Source: Prosthecobacter gellanilyticus (GTDB lineage Bacteria; Verrucomicrobiota; Verrucomicrobiia; Verrucomicrobiales; Verrucomicrobiaceae). From it: a stretch of DNA of 64,000 nucleotides. The stretch is taken from positions 1-64,000 of the forward strand of contig NZ_BKAG01000018.1 of assembly GCF_007992435.1 (NCBI RefSeq), given 5' to 3'. Below are positions 27,261 to 36,822 of the stretch, piece by piece. Within the stretch, counting starts at the first letter, position 1. The number at the start of each line of letters is the position of its first letter. The notes beneath the pieces were generated by a model. It worked only from the letters and a program-made list of their open reading frames with translations, was not told where the DNA came from and did not search any database. A program made the translations under genes and the position numbers.

Positions 27261-28424
27261 ATGAACAAGCCGCTCTTCCTGCTCGCCCTCAGCCTGCCTG
27301 TCACCGCTGCCATTGCTCAGCAGACTCCTCCTGCGCCCGCTGAGCGTGCAGCACGGATGTTTGAGGCGCTGGACACGAACAAGGACGGCAAGCTCAGCAA
27401 AGAGGAGATGCCCGAGCGCTTCCGCGAGAACTTCTCCCGCGTTGATGCAAACAGCGATGGCAGCATCTCCAAGGAGGAGCATGTGGCGGTCCTCACGCGC
27501 AGTCAGCAGCGGCAGGATCAGGCCAAGAAAAAAGACGGCTCTCAACCACGCCCCGTGCCCGAAGGCATCGAGGCCCAGCGCGATCTCGCCTATGCGGACA
27601 CGGACAATCCGCGCCAGAAGCTGGACCTGTATCTGCCCAAGGCACGCAAGGATAACAAACCACTGCCGGTCATCGTCTTTATCCACGGCGGTGGCTGGAA
27701 GGCTGGCGACAAAAGCGGTGGCCTGAACAATGTCGCCCGCTTTGTGCAGAGCGGCGAATATGCGGGCGTGAGCGTGGGCTATCGACTCACCGATGAAGCG
27801 AAGTGGCCTGCGCAGATCCATGACTGCAAAGCCGCCATCCGCTGGATCAAAGCGAACGCGAAAGAATACAATCTCGATGCCAGCAAGATCGGGGTCTGGG
27901 GCACTTCCGCCGGCGGACATCTCGTCTCTCATCTCGGCACCAGCGGTGATGTGAAGCAGCTGGAAGGCACGCTCGGCAAGCACCTGGATCAAAACAGCAG
28001 CGTGACCTGCGTGGTGAACTTTTTCGGCCCTGAAAACTTCCTCAGCATGGTGCGTCAGCCCAGCACCGTGGACCGCACGAAGGGCAAGGACTACCCTGAG
28101 GCGCTCCTGCTCGGAGGTGCCGTGCCCGACCGCGAAGCCGTGGCCAAGGAAGCCTCTCCTGTGACTCACGCGAGCAAGGGTGACGCTGCCTTCTTTACCG
28201 CTCATGGCACCAAGGATCCGCTGGTGCCCTATGCGCAGGGCGAGGAGATCCATGCCACCCTGCAAAAGGCCGGTGTGCCTTCCCTGCTCCAGGAAATGAC
28301 CAATGGCGGCCATGGTTTCCGCAGCCCGATTCTGGATGAGCGTGTAAAGCAGTTCTTCGACCTGCATCTGCGCGGCATCCCGGCAGAGATCGTCACCTCG
28401 CCCATCATGGTCGAGGGCAAATGA
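27261..28424 (+). CDS. EF-hand plus alpha/beta-hydrolase esterase
   Basis: The 387-residue secreted protein has a signal peptide (about 1-19). Two calcium-binding EF-hand loops follow: D38 to E49 (DTNKDGKLSKEE) and D62 to E73 (DANSDGSISKEE). A short linker leads to an alpha/beta hydrolase of the BD-FAE/carboxylesterase type. The oxyanion motif is HGGGW (about 150), the nucleophile motif GTSAGG (about 215) and the catalytic histidine NGGHGF near residue 350. Calcium may stabilise or tether it. ATG 27261 is preferred over 27243 because the signal peptide begins there and AAGG lies upstream. Confidence 0.88.
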   Translation: MNKPLFLLALSLPVTAAIAQQTPPAPAERAARMFEALDTNKDGKLSKEEMPERFRENFSRVDANSDGSISKEEHVAVLTRSQQRQDQAKKKDGSQPRPVPEGIEAQRDLAYADTDNPRQKLDLYLPKARKDNKPLPVIVFIHGGGWKAGDKSGGLNNVARFVQSGEYAGVSVGYRLTDEAKWPAQIHDCKAAIRWIKANAKEYNLDASKIGVWGTSAGGHLVSHLGTSGDVKQLEGTLGKHLDQNSSVTCVVNFFGPENFLSMVRQPSTVDRTKGKDYPEALLLGGAVPDREAVAKEASPVTHASKGDAAFFTAHGTKDPLVPYAQGEEIHATLQKAGVPSLLQEMTNGGHGFRSPILDERVKQFFDLHLRGIPAEIVTSPIMVEGK

Positions 28425-28457
28425 GCGAATCTGTCCGCGAGCCACGTTTAAGGGCGC

Positions 28458-31295
28458 ATGAGATTTCTCCTCTGCGCCTTTTTCGTCGCTGCCTCGTCCG
28501 CATATTCGGCGGAGCTTTTTGACATCGTCCTCACCAACGGGCGCATCGTGGATGGCACAGGCTCTCCTTGGTATGTCGCTGATGTCGGCATCCGTGCGGG
28601 TCGCATTGCGAAGATCGGCAGGCTCGCCGATGCCGAGGCTCCGAAGAAGATCGATGTCAAAGGTCTCATCGTCGCGCCGGGCTTCATCGACATGATGGGC
28701 CAGACAGTCACGCCGATGATCGACAAACCCGAGGTCGGTTTAAACCTCATCACCCAGGGCATCACCACCATCCTCGCCGGTGAAGGCAGCTCAGGCGCGC
28801 CGCTTTCAGATGCAGCCGCCAAGCAGATGGGCTGGAAGACGATGGCGGAGTATTTTCACATCGTCGAACTCAGCGGCCTGCCAGTGAATGTGGCGCAAAC
28901 CGTGGGTCACACGCAGGTGCGCCGTCTTGCCATGGGCGAGGAAGGTCGCAAGCCCACCGAAGCCGAGCTCAACCAAATGAAAGCCATGGTACGTGAGGCC
29001 ATGGAAGCCGGTGCCATCGGCGTTTCCACCTCATTGATCTATCCACCAGCCGTGTATGCAGATACGGATGAGATCGGCGCGCTCGCTGCTGTGGCCGGAG
29101 AGTTTGGCGGACGCTATTTTACTCATATGCGCAATGAAGGTGACCGACTTCTCGAGGCCATTGATGAAGCCATTGAGATCGGTCGCAAAGGCCGCACGCC
29201 CGTGCACATCTTCCATCTGAAAACCGCAGGCCGTGGCAACTGGTCGAAGATGGATGGCGCGGTGAAAAAGATCCGCGATGCACGCGCCCAAGGCACGGAA
29301 GTCACCGCGGACATCTACCCCTATATCAACAATGGGTTAGGCATCGAGGCGCTCGTGCATCCGCGCCACTTCGAAAAAGGCCGTGAAGCCTTTGTCAGCA
29401 AGCTCAACGATCCCGAACTGCGCAAAACCATCCGTGACGAAATGGAATCTGATCAAGGCGAGTGGGAAAACTGGTACAAACACATCGGCCGTGACTGGAA
29501 CAAGCTCATCATTGGCAAGAGCAACAGCCTGCGGCACAAGGTGGAACCAGGCTCCAGTCTCGCCGGTGCGGCGAAGACGCTGAACCTCGATCCCTGGGAG
29601 CTTTTCTACCATCTCGTCGGCACCGGTGCCTTTGTGATGCCCGAGACGATGAGCGAGGACAATAAGCGCCGCCTTATCGGTGAGGATTTCATTTCCTTCT
29701 GCACGGATGTCGGTCCTGCTGGTGGCAGTGGCATCGCCTCTCATCCCCGTGCCTATGGTTCCTTCCCTCGCCTGCTCTCCCGCTACATTCGTCAGGACAA
29801 GGCAGCCACGCTGGAGCGCTTCATTGCGCAAGCCTCCGCGCTCGGAGCCAACGAAGTCATGGCCCGGGATCGTGGCCGCATCGCCGAAGGTCTCGCTGCG
29901 GATGTGATCATCTTTGATGAGGCCAAGGTCACGGATCATGCAGACTTCGCGAATCCCGCCAAGCTCTCCGAAGGCATGAAGCACGTTATCGTGAACGGCC
30001 AGCTGGTGCTTGAAGATGGCAAGCAAACCAAGGCACGTCCGGGCCGTGTGCTGCGCGGTCCAGGTTGGCGCAAGGATCTGGCGTCCTCGTCCATCATCAC
30101 AGGTGACACTGTGCCTGAACTCACGGCCCTGGACCGGCTCATGGCAGGCTTCATGGCCAAGCATAGCATCCCCGGAGCCTCCCTGTCCGTCACCGATGGC
30201 GATCGACTTGTCTATGCACGCGGATTTGGTTATGCCGATGTCGCCACGCGTGAAAAAGTGCAGCCCGAAAGCCTATTCCGCATCGCCTCCATCTCCAAGC
30301 CGCTCACCGCCGTGGCCATCATGAAACTGGTGGAGGAAGGCAAGCTCTCGCTCGATGACAAAATCTTTGATGTGCTCGATCACTACGATCCGCCGAAGCC
30401 GGATGCGAAGATGGATCCAAGGCTCAAGCAGATCACCATCCGTCAGTGCCTCCAGCACACCGGCGGCTGGGACCGCGACAAATCCTTTGATGCCATGTTC
30501 CGCTACCTGGACTTCGCCAAGGCTCTGGACCTGCCGCCGCCTGCCGACCAGAAGGCCATCATCCGCAACATGATGGCGCAGCCGCTCGACTTTGATCCCG
30601 GCAGCCGCCAGCTTTACTCAAACTACGGCTTCTGCCTGCTAGGCCGCGCCATCGAAAAGCGCACTGGCCTCGCCTATGATGCGTTTGTGCGCCAGAGCGT
30701 GCTCGAGCCCCTCGGCGCGCGCACCCTTGTGCAGGGTCACACCTTGCTGGAACAGCGTCAGCCTAACGAAGTGCATTACTACACACCGCTTCGCGGCCAG
30801 TCTGTCTTCGCCAACTCCCTCGGCACCATCGTCCCATCCACCTATGGCTGCTGGAACCTCGAAGCCATGGACTCTCACGGTGCCTGGATCGCCTCCTGCG
30901 TCGACCTTGCAAGGTTCGCCACCCGCTTCGAGTCCCTGCTCAAACCAGCCACCGTGGAGATCATGAAAGCCAAGCCTCCAGGCGGCGGCGCGCTGGATGA
31001 CAAAGGCAAGCCCAAAGAGGTCGTGTACGTGTGCGGTCTCGCACGTCGCGAAACTCCCGCAGGCACCTCTTTCTCCCATGGCGGTTCACTTCCCGGCACC
31101 TCAACCCTGATGATGAAGCGTCCAGACGGCCGCACCTGGACCGTCCTCTTCAACACCCGCTCCAGCCCCCAGTCCGATGCCCTCGCCCGCACCCTTCAGC
31201 TCGACCTTGATAAGGTGCTCGACAGCATCCGCACCTGGCCAAAGCATGATTTGTTCGGCAAATTTCCGCAGCATGTGCCCTCGAAGTCGCGATAG
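28458..31295 (+). CDS. D-aminoacylase-like amidohydrolase fused to a beta-lactamase/serine hydrolase
   Basis: The 945-residue secreted protein has a signal peptide (about 1-18). Residues 20-530 form a D-aminoacylase-type amidohydrolase barrel. H223 (FTHMRNE) and H253 (IFHLKTAG) keep the family spacing of 30. The HxH site has been replaced by M80-G-Q82 and the usual zinc cysteine by E109. Residues about 555-940 are a class C beta-lactamase/penicillin-binding-like serine hydrolase with S611xxK614, Y720SN and H874GG. It could act on D-amino-acid-containing wall fragments. The stop codon TAG lies inside an inverted-repeat element. Joint function of the two halves is inference. Confidence 0.85.
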   Translation: MRFLLCAFFVAASSAYSAELFDIVLTNGRIVDGTGSPWYVADVGIRAGRIAKIGRLADAEAPKKIDVKGLIVAPGFIDMMGQTVTPMIDKPEVGLNLITQGITTILAGEGSSGAPLSDAAAKQMGWKTMAEYFHIVELSGLPVNVAQTVGHTQVRRLAMGEEGRKPTEAELNQMKAMVREAMEAGAIGVSTSLIYPPAVYADTDEIGALAAVAGEFGGRYFTHMRNEGDRLLEAIDEAIEIGRKGRTPVHIFHLKTAGRGNWSKMDGAVKKIRDARAQGTEVTADIYPYINNGLGIEALVHPRHFEKGREAFVSKLNDPELRKTIRDEMESDQGEWENWYKHIGRDWNKLIIGKSNSLRHKVEPGSSLAGAAKTLNLDPWELFYHLVGTGAFVMPETMSEDNKRRLIGEDFISFCTDVGPAGGSGIASHPRAYGSFPRLLSRYIRQDKAATLERFIAQASALGANEVMARDRGRIAEGLAADVIIFDEAKVTDHADFANPAKLSEGMKHVIVNGQLVLEDGKQTKARPGRVLRGPGWRKDLASSSIITGDTVPELTALDRLMAGFMAKHSIPGASLSVTDGDRLVYARGFGYADVATREKVQPESLFRIASISKPLTAVAIMKLVEEGKLSLDDKIFDVLDHYDPPKPDAKMDPRLKQITIRQCLQHTGGWDRDKSFDAMFRYLDFAKALDLPPPADQKAIIRNMMAQPLDFDPGSRQLYSNYGFCLLGRAIEKRTGLAYDAFVRQSVLEPLGARTLVQGHTLLEQRQPNEVHYYTPLRGQSVFANSLGTIVPSTYGCWNLEAMDSHGAWIASCVDLARFATRFESLLKPATVEIMKAKPPGGGALDDKGKPKEVVYVCGLARRETPAGTSFSHGGSLPGTSTLMMKRPDGRTWTVLFNTRSSPQSDALARTLQLDLDKVLDSIRTWPKHDLFGKFPQHVPSKSR

Positions 31296-31454
31296 CGTCC
31301 CGGAGTGCGGTGGCAAGCGCTAAGGCGCGACACCGCTAGGTGCGCAGAGAATACTTTCGAAGTGCCTGATGATGTGTGCGCTCGTTAGCGGTGTCGACGA
31401 TGCACGGTGGCCCGTGCATCTCTGCCACCGCACCCCGGGACGCTCCGCGACTTC
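31283..31454. repeat. Nested inverted-repeat element, copy 2
   Basis: The outer arms begin GAAGTCGCG (31283) and end CGCGACTTC (31454) and pair over roughly 30 bases with two or three differences, including GTGCGGTGGCA against TGCCACCGCAC. Inside are a perfect inner pair, CGACACCGCTA (31328-31338) with TAGCGGTGTCG (31386-31396), and a tight hairpin GATGCACGG/CCGTGCATC (31399-31420). The left arm overlaps the last codons and the stop of the D-aminoacylase fusion gene, and the right arm touches the stop of the convergent esterase gene. Outer arms match copy 1 at 10032-10210. Confidence 0.85.
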
Positions 31455-32280
31455 AGCGCTTCATAAACTCCAAAATCGCCACACGTGCCGGATCCCCTTT
31501 GTCTGCGATCTTGTTTCCCACGCTGCTGTGATCACGATCCGAGATAACCTTGCTGGTCACGCTCTTGTTCTTGGCGCCTTTAAGCACCGCCACCAGAAAC
31601 GCATTCTCCTCCGCACGTGCCGGCATGTCTTTATCCGCCCAGATCACCAGCATGGGGGCGATGCCCTTCGCTTCAGCCCAGCGCACAGGAGCAGCCTCAT
31701 CCGCGATGACGCTGAATTTACCGAGACCACGCTCTTCACGAATGGTGTAGTGAGTCATCGTCTGCGCGCTCACCGGAATCAGGCCCGCGAGGCTGCTGTG
31801 TTTCACATCAAACTTGGCCAGGCGGCTCTCATCCATGCCGAGCATGAGAGTCAAATAAGCACCGGCTGAGTGACCGCCGACAAACACACGCGTGGCATCT
31901 CCACCATGCTGCGAGATGTTCTTCAAGGTCCACGCCACGGCAGCGGACGCATCGTCGATATACGCCGGATACTTCGCCTTCGGGCTGAGGCGATAGTTCG
32001 GCACCACGACAGCAATGCCTTCCTCAGCGAGGCTGGCTCCAAGGCGCTTCATCACCTCGCCATCCTTGCTGCCGTTCGTCAGACCACCGCCATGAAACCA
32101 CACCAGCGTGGTGAAGCCTTCTTTCTTCGCGGGCAGATACAGGTCCAGCTTGCAACGTTCCTTCTCATAGACGCTCAGTTCATCGCCTGACTTGTAAGCA
32201 ATGTTGGTTGGCGCACGATCATCTGCCGCATGAGCAAGGCAGGTCAGGACGAAGAGGATGGAGGCAACGAGACGCGTCAT
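31453..32280 (-). CDS. Secreted alpha/beta-hydrolase esterase
   Basis: The 275-residue protein has a signal peptide (about 1-18) and the carboxylesterase/BD-FAE fold. The oxyanion motif is WFHGGGL (about residue 66), the nucleophile motif GGHSAGAYL (about 145), an acidic residue follows in IWADKDMP and the catalytic histidine is probably in DRDHSSV. It probably removes acyl or feruloyl groups from polysaccharides, but the substrate is not determined. It follows the FG-GAP protein gene by 3 bp, so the two form one operon. Its last codon abuts the inverted-repeat element. Confidence 0.88.
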   Translation of the reverse strand: MTRLVASILFVLTCLAHAADDRAPTNIAYKSGDELSVYEKERCKLDLYLPAKKEGFTTLVWFHGGGLTNGSKDGEVMKRLGASLAEEGIAVVVPNYRLSPKAKYPAYIDDASAAVAWTLKNISQHGGDATRVFVGGHSAGAYLTLMLGMDESRLAKFDVKHSSLAGLIPVSAQTMTHYTIREERGLGKFSVIADEAAPVRWAEAKGIAPMLVIWADKDMPARAEENAFLVAVLKGAKNKSVTSKVISDRDHSSVGNKIADKGDPARVAILEFMKR

Positions 32281-32283
32281 GCT

Positions 32284-34014
32284 TCAGTCTTGCTTCACAA
32301 GGCGCACATAGTCGAGTCCGACATAGCGCTTTTGCACCGCGCTGGGATTCGTGCCGGTCAGGCGGATGGTGAGCTTGTGATCCCCCGCTGCCAGATCTCC
32401 CAGCTTGTTCTCTAACACGCCCGTCGTGCCGACCTTGCCAAACTGATACAGGTCGATCGGCGCTCCGAGGTCCTTCCCATCCAGAGTCAACTGCACGATG
32501 GCAAAGTCAGGTGCCTTGGTGAAGACGGCCTCAAGCGTGTAGGAACCCGCCGCAGGTGCGGCGACCTCAATCTCAAGACTGTCCCCTTCCTTGGCCCCCG
32601 TCCAGAAAAGCTGCGCGCCGCCGCTCCAGCGGCTGCCGGTGAAGTTCTTCATGTTCTGCACCTTGGCCGTGCCTGCGCTGGCCTTGGCATTCGCCGCTAG
32701 TGCCTCGCCTTCGAGAGCACCGGGCACATTCCCAGAACTCGCATCGATCGGTGCTGCTTTGCCATCCGCTGCGGGAGCTTCATCCGTGATCTTCACGGGC
32801 TGTGGCTGTGCGGCCTGCCACTCGGCCTCGCTCACCTTCTTCACCTGATGCAGCAGCACATGTGCGCCTTTCATTCCGCCGGTGAGAATGTCCGGCAGCT
32901 TGTCACCATTCACATCTTTGACGATGATCTGCCGGCCGATGCCCGCTTCACCATCGGCCTTCATCGGCACCCAGTCGACACCCTCCTTGCCACGCACAAG
33001 TTTGAACCAATAGACCACGGCACCATCGTCCCAGCCCTGAGACTTCTTGTGATGCGACCAATAGGTCTTTCCGGTGACGATGTCCTTCAAGCCATCGCTA
33101 TCCATGTCGGCAAGCTGCACACTGTGAAGTTCGCTGAAGTGGATTCCATAATTGTTCAGCCCCGGACGATCTCCCATGATGAGATGCTCTTTAAAACCTT
33201 CCGGCGTCTGCTCATGCCATGCGAGCCCATACTCATGCGCGGCGAGGCTGGTGATCACATCATTGTCACCATCACCATCCACATCATAAGCATACATCTC
33301 CGCACCCCCGGCCTGCGCAAAATTGACCTTATGCAGATCCCAGTAGCCCTGCGTGAGGTCTTCCGGTTGTTCGAGCCAGCCATCCTTCATCAGGATGTCC
33401 AGACGACCATCCTTGTTGATGTCTCCCACGCCAAGTCCATGACCAAATTTGGTTGGGGCAATCTTCTCCGAGAGCGGATAAAAATTCCACGGCTCGAGAC
33501 CATTCGCCGGATTCACCTCCACGTAAACAAACTGTCCGTCACGGGTGCAGACCAGCTCCGGCGGATCATCGCCCACAAGGTTCACAAAGTGCGGTGACTC
33601 ATTGGAAACCCAGTCATAGACCTGATGCTTCGGCCAGGGCTTGTCCATGCCCTCCGGACCCGGATTCTCATAAACATAGGCCGGTGTGCCGGGGAAACCG
33701 GCCGTCAGCACATCCACGCGGCCGTCTTTGTTAAAGTCATAGGGCCAGGAGAAGAAGTTGTTCGCATAGGCCTCGCGATTCTGCGGCGGGGTCTGATAGA
33801 TGATGTTCTCCTTTTTGAAATCCGGCCCAGCAAACCAGAACGGGCCGTGGATCACGTCCATGTACCCATCGCCATTGATGTCCGCCGCATTGATCCCCTC
33901 CGAGTAGTAGCGGTCCATGAGCTGGACTCGCTCAAAAGTGTGCAATTGAGGCTCAGCCGCGTGTGCGAACCCTGTGACGACCAGAAACCCGAGGAGGATG
34001 GAACCCGTGTTCAT
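32284..34014 (-). CDS. Secreted FG-GAP/VCBS repeat protein with C-terminal carbohydrate-binding-like domain
   Basis: The 576-residue protein has a signal peptide (about 1-19) and a beta-propeller of FG-GAP/VCBS repeats, shown by recurring calcium-loop wording: DINGDGYMDV, DFNKDGRVDV, DINKDGRLDI, DVDGDGDNDV and DMDSDGLKDI (about residues 43-300). After a linker (about 405-450), a C-terminal beta-sandwich (about 455-575) resembles a carbohydrate-binding module (GSYTLEAVFTKAPDFAIVQL, then DYVRLVK). It is probably a periplasmic or surface substrate-binding partner of the esterase that follows after 3 bp. No catalytic motif is visible. Confidence 0.85.
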   Translation of the reverse strand: MNTGSILLGFLVVTGFAHAAEPQLHTFERVQLMDRYYSEGINAADINGDGYMDVIHGPFWFAGPDFKKENIIYQTPPQNREAYANNFFSWPYDFNKDGRVDVLTAGFPGTPAYVYENPGPEGMDKPWPKHQVYDWVSNESPHFVNLVGDDPPELVCTRDGQFVYVEVNPANGLEPWNFYPLSEKIAPTKFGHGLGVGDINKDGRLDILMKDGWLEQPEDLTQGYWDLHKVNFAQAGGAEMYAYDVDGDGDNDVITSLAAHEYGLAWHEQTPEGFKEHLIMGDRPGLNNYGIHFSELHSVQLADMDSDGLKDIVTGKTYWSHHKKSQGWDDGAVVYWFKLVRGKEGVDWVPMKADGEAGIGRQIIVKDVNGDKLPDILTGGMKGAHVLLHQVKKVSEAEWQAAQPQPVKITDEAPAADGKAAPIDASSGNVPGALEGEALAANAKASAGTAKVQNMKNFTGSRWSGGAQLFWTGAKEGDSLEIEVAAPAAGSYTLEAVFTKAPDFAIVQLTLDGKDLGAPIDLYQFGKVGTTGVLENKLGDLAAGDHKLTIRLTGTNPSAVQKRYVGLDYVRLVKQD

Positions 34015-34138
34015 GCGGCGAGACTACGTGGCCGGGTGGCCCGGACGAAGCCAAAAATGCTTTTCAGGCCTCAAATGGCCTCCCGGAACCTCTCTGGCAG
34101 CTTGCAAACCGCCTGCGCAGAGGCAGCATCGCGGTCCA

Positions 34139-35170
34139 ATGCCGACCCCCATCCTCCAGACTGACACCGGACCCCTCATGCACAAAGCCGTGGAGGAGGC
34201 CACGCGTCTGCTGAAAGCCGGGGAAGTCGTGGCCCTGCCCACGGAGACCGTCTACGGACTGGCGGCCGATGCCCTGAACCCGGAAGCCGTGGCCAAGGTC
34301 TTCGAAGCCAAAGAGCGCCCCAGTTTTGACCCCCTCATCGTCCACCTGCCGAACAAGAAGGCCCTGGACCAGGTGGCGGAGGTGCCTGCCGACATCCAGC
34401 CCGTCGTGCAGAAGATCATTGAGCAAATGTGGCCCGGCCCGCTGACCATCGTCCTGCCGAAGAAACCCTGCGTGCCCGACATCGTCACCGCAGGCCTGCC
34501 CAGCGTGGCCGTGCGAGTGAGCAAAAACGCCGTCTTTCGCCGTGTGGCCGAGGCTCTGGGCCGCCCCATCGCCGCTCCCAGCGCCAACCGCTTCGGCTCC
34601 ATCAGTCCGACCTCCGCAGGCGCTGTCGCTGCGGAGCTGGATGACCGCATCCCTCTCATCGTGGATGGTGGTGCCTGCCTCTGCGGCATTGAGTCCACCA
34701 TCATCAAGATCGAACCCGGCTCGCCAAAGCCCATCATCACCATCCTGCGCCCCGGCCCCATCACGCCGGACGACCTGAAGGTCTATGGCAAGGTGAAGCA
34801 TGCCAGCCGCACCGTGGTGGATGAAGCCACCGAGGCCCCCGGCCAGCTCGCCAGCCACTATGCCCCACGCACCCCGCTGCGCCTGCTGAGCAAGCCCGAG
34901 GACTTCATCCCCGAGCCCGGCAAGCGCTATGCCCTCATGAGCTACCGTGGCGATGTCGAAGACGGCTACACCGGCCTCACCGAGTGGGTGCACGTGCAGA
35001 TCCTCAGCCCCGGCAAAGGCAAGCTCCCCGAGGCAGCCGTGCGCTTCTTCTATGTCCTGCGTGAGCTCGACGGCCTGGGTGTGGACGAGATCATCGCCGA
35101 ACCCATGTTTGAGCACGGCATGGGCATCGCCATGATGGACAAGCTCCGGAGAGCTGCGGTGAAGCATTGA
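34139..35170 (+). CDS. L-threonylcarbamoyladenylate synthase (Sua5/YrdC)
   Basis: The 343-residue protein makes threonylcarbamoyl-AMP from threonine, bicarbonate and ATP, the first step of t6A modification at position 37 of ANN-decoding tRNAs. The YrdC domain has LPTETVYGLAADA, KERPSFDPLIVHL and SANRFGSISPTSA. It is the long Sua5 form, with a linker (HYAPRTP) and a C-terminal Rossmann-like domain. ATG 34139 gives a plausible start; ATG 34178 (MHKAVEEA) is an alternative. It is 11 bp from murJ. Confidence 0.92.
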   Translation: MPTPILQTDTGPLMHKAVEEATRLLKAGEVVALPTETVYGLAADALNPEAVAKVFEAKERPSFDPLIVHLPNKKALDQVAEVPADIQPVVQKIIEQMWPGPLTIVLPKKPCVPDIVTAGLPSVAVRVSKNAVFRRVAEALGRPIAAPSANRFGSISPTSAGAVAAELDDRIPLIVDGGACLCGIESTIIKIEPGSPKPIITILRPGPITPDDLKVYGKVKHASRTVVDEATEAPGQLASHYAPRTPLRLLSKPEDFIPEPGKRYALMSYRGDVEDGYTGLTEWVHVQILSPGKGKLPEAAVRFFYVLRELDGLGVDEIIAEPMFEHGMGIAMMDKLRRAAVKH

Positions 35171-35181
35171 GACTAGACCTC

Positions 35182-36798
35182 ATGAGCTCCCCCAAGAAAG
35201 AAAACAACTCCCAGGCCAAAAGCACCAGCATCGTCTCCATCGCGATCCTGTGCAGCCGTGTCCTGGGACTGGTGCGGGACCAGTTGCTGAATGGCCTCTT
35301 CGGCACCCACTTCACGGGCATCTTCACGGCGGCATTTCGCACGCCGAACATGCTGCGCGATCTCTTTGCGGAAGGCGCTCTCTCCACAGCCTTCGTCACC
35401 ACCTTCACCAAGAAGATCAAGACCGAGGGCGATGACGCCGCCTGGCAGCTCGGACGCAAGATGCTGGCGCTCTCCATCTGCTTCATGAGCATGGTGGCGA
35501 TGGCTGGTGTGGCCGTGGCCCCCTGGCTGGTGCGCTTCCTGAATCCCGGTTGGGACAGCGAGGCCAGCATCCAGCTCTGCACGCAGCTCGTCCGCATCAT
35601 GTATCCCTTCATCACACTGGTCTCCGTGACCGCGCTGGTCATGGGCATGCTGAACTCGAAGAGGGTCTTCTTCATCCCGGCGGTCGCTTCGGCTTTTTTC
35701 AATCTCGGGTGCATCGTCGGGGGCATCGCCATGGCCTGGGTCTTGGATCCTGGTTTTCGCGAAGGGCACATCACGGAGAAGGGTCTCATCGGCTTTGCCA
35801 TCGGCACCCTGATCGGCGGTGTGATGCAGCTCGCCATCCAGCTTCCTTCCTTGAAAAAAGTCGGCTTCAAATTTGGCCTCGACTTCGACTGGAAAGACTC
35901 CGGCGTGCGCGAGGTGCTGCACCTCATGTGGCCCTCTCTCCTCGCCGCAGGCGGCACGCAGATCGGCGTGTTTCTGAACTCCATCTTTGCCTCGATGACA
36001 CCAGGCAAGGAAGCCGCCGGCGCCTGGCTGGCGAACGCCCAGCGTTTGCAGCAATTGCCGTTAGGCCTCTTCGGCGTCGCCGTGGCCACCGTAACCTTGC
36101 CCATGCTCTCACGTCTCGCCTTGGAGGGCATCACCCCAGCCTTCCGCGGCGCCTTGGCCAAAGGTCTGCGCCTTGTGCTGTTCCTCACCCTGCCCTGCGC
36201 CGTGGGGCTCTCCCTGCTGGCGCATGAGATCGTCTCCATCCTCTTTGAGCACGGCAAGTTCACCGCCGCCGATGTGACCGCGACCGCCGCACCACTCCAG
36301 GCCTATGCCTTCGGTCTCGTCTTTTACTCCGCCATCAAGGTGCTGCAGCCCGCCTTCTACACCATCGGCAAACGTTTCATCCCCATGCTCGTCAGTCTCG
36401 GCATCATCGCCCTGACGGCCACCATGAACTCCATCACGGTCTTCATCCTGCATTGGGACCATACCGCGCTCGCCTGGGGCACCGCCATCGGCCTCGCCGT
36501 GAACTTCGCCACGCTCTACCTCTGCATGCGCAAGTTCGCCAGCGGCCTGGAAACCACCTCGCTGGTGCAGAGCCTCATCCGCCTGCTCATCGGCATCGCC
36601 GCCATGGGTGCTGTCTGCTGGGCCGCGAAGCTCACCATCCTCGTGGGATGGGCCAAGATGAGCTTCCTCATGCAGGCAGCCTCTCTGAGCGGCACCGTGG
36701 GTGTCGCAGCCATCGTCTACTTCTTCATCACTCAAAAGCTGCGTGTCGAGGAAGCGGGCGAGTTCATCGGCATCATCTCGAAGCGCTTCAAACGCTGA
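35182..36798 (+). CDS. murJ: Lipid II flippase MurJ
   Basis: The 538-residue polytopic membrane protein has about 14 transmembrane segments and belongs to the MviN/MurJ family of the MOP superfamily. It moves lipid II from the cytoplasmic to the periplasmic face of the inner membrane for peptidoglycan synthesis. Diagnostic wording includes the N-terminal SRVLGLVRDQLLNGLFG, RTPNMLRDLFAEGALSTAFV and GVAVATVTLPMLSR. Start 35182 is preferred because the Ser/Lys-rich N terminus follows there; TTG 35167 is the only upstream option. It is in an operon with Sua5 and the next gene. Confidence 0.96.
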   Translation: MSSPKKENNSQAKSTSIVSIAILCSRVLGLVRDQLLNGLFGTHFTGIFTAAFRTPNMLRDLFAEGALSTAFVTTFTKKIKTEGDDAAWQLGRKMLALSICFMSMVAMAGVAVAPWLVRFLNPGWDSEASIQLCTQLVRIMYPFITLVSVTALVMGMLNSKRVFFIPAVASAFFNLGCIVGGIAMAWVLDPGFREGHITEKGLIGFAIGTLIGGVMQLAIQLPSLKKVGFKFGLDFDWKDSGVREVLHLMWPSLLAAGGTQIGVFLNSIFASMTPGKEAAGAWLANAQRLQQLPLGLFGVAVATVTLPMLSRLALEGITPAFRGALAKGLRLVLFLTLPCAVGLSLLAHEIVSILFEHGKFTAADVTATAAPLQAYAFGLVFYSAIKVLQPAFYTIGKRFIPMLVSLGIIALTATMNSITVFILHWDHTALAWGTAIGLAVNFATLYLCMRKFASGLETTSLVQSLIRLLIGIAAMGAVCWAAKLTILVGWAKMSFLMQAASLSGTVGVAAIVYFFITQKLRVEEAGEFIGIISKRFKR

Positions 36799-36822
36799 TT
36801 TCCGCCTAACCAATAACCCACC

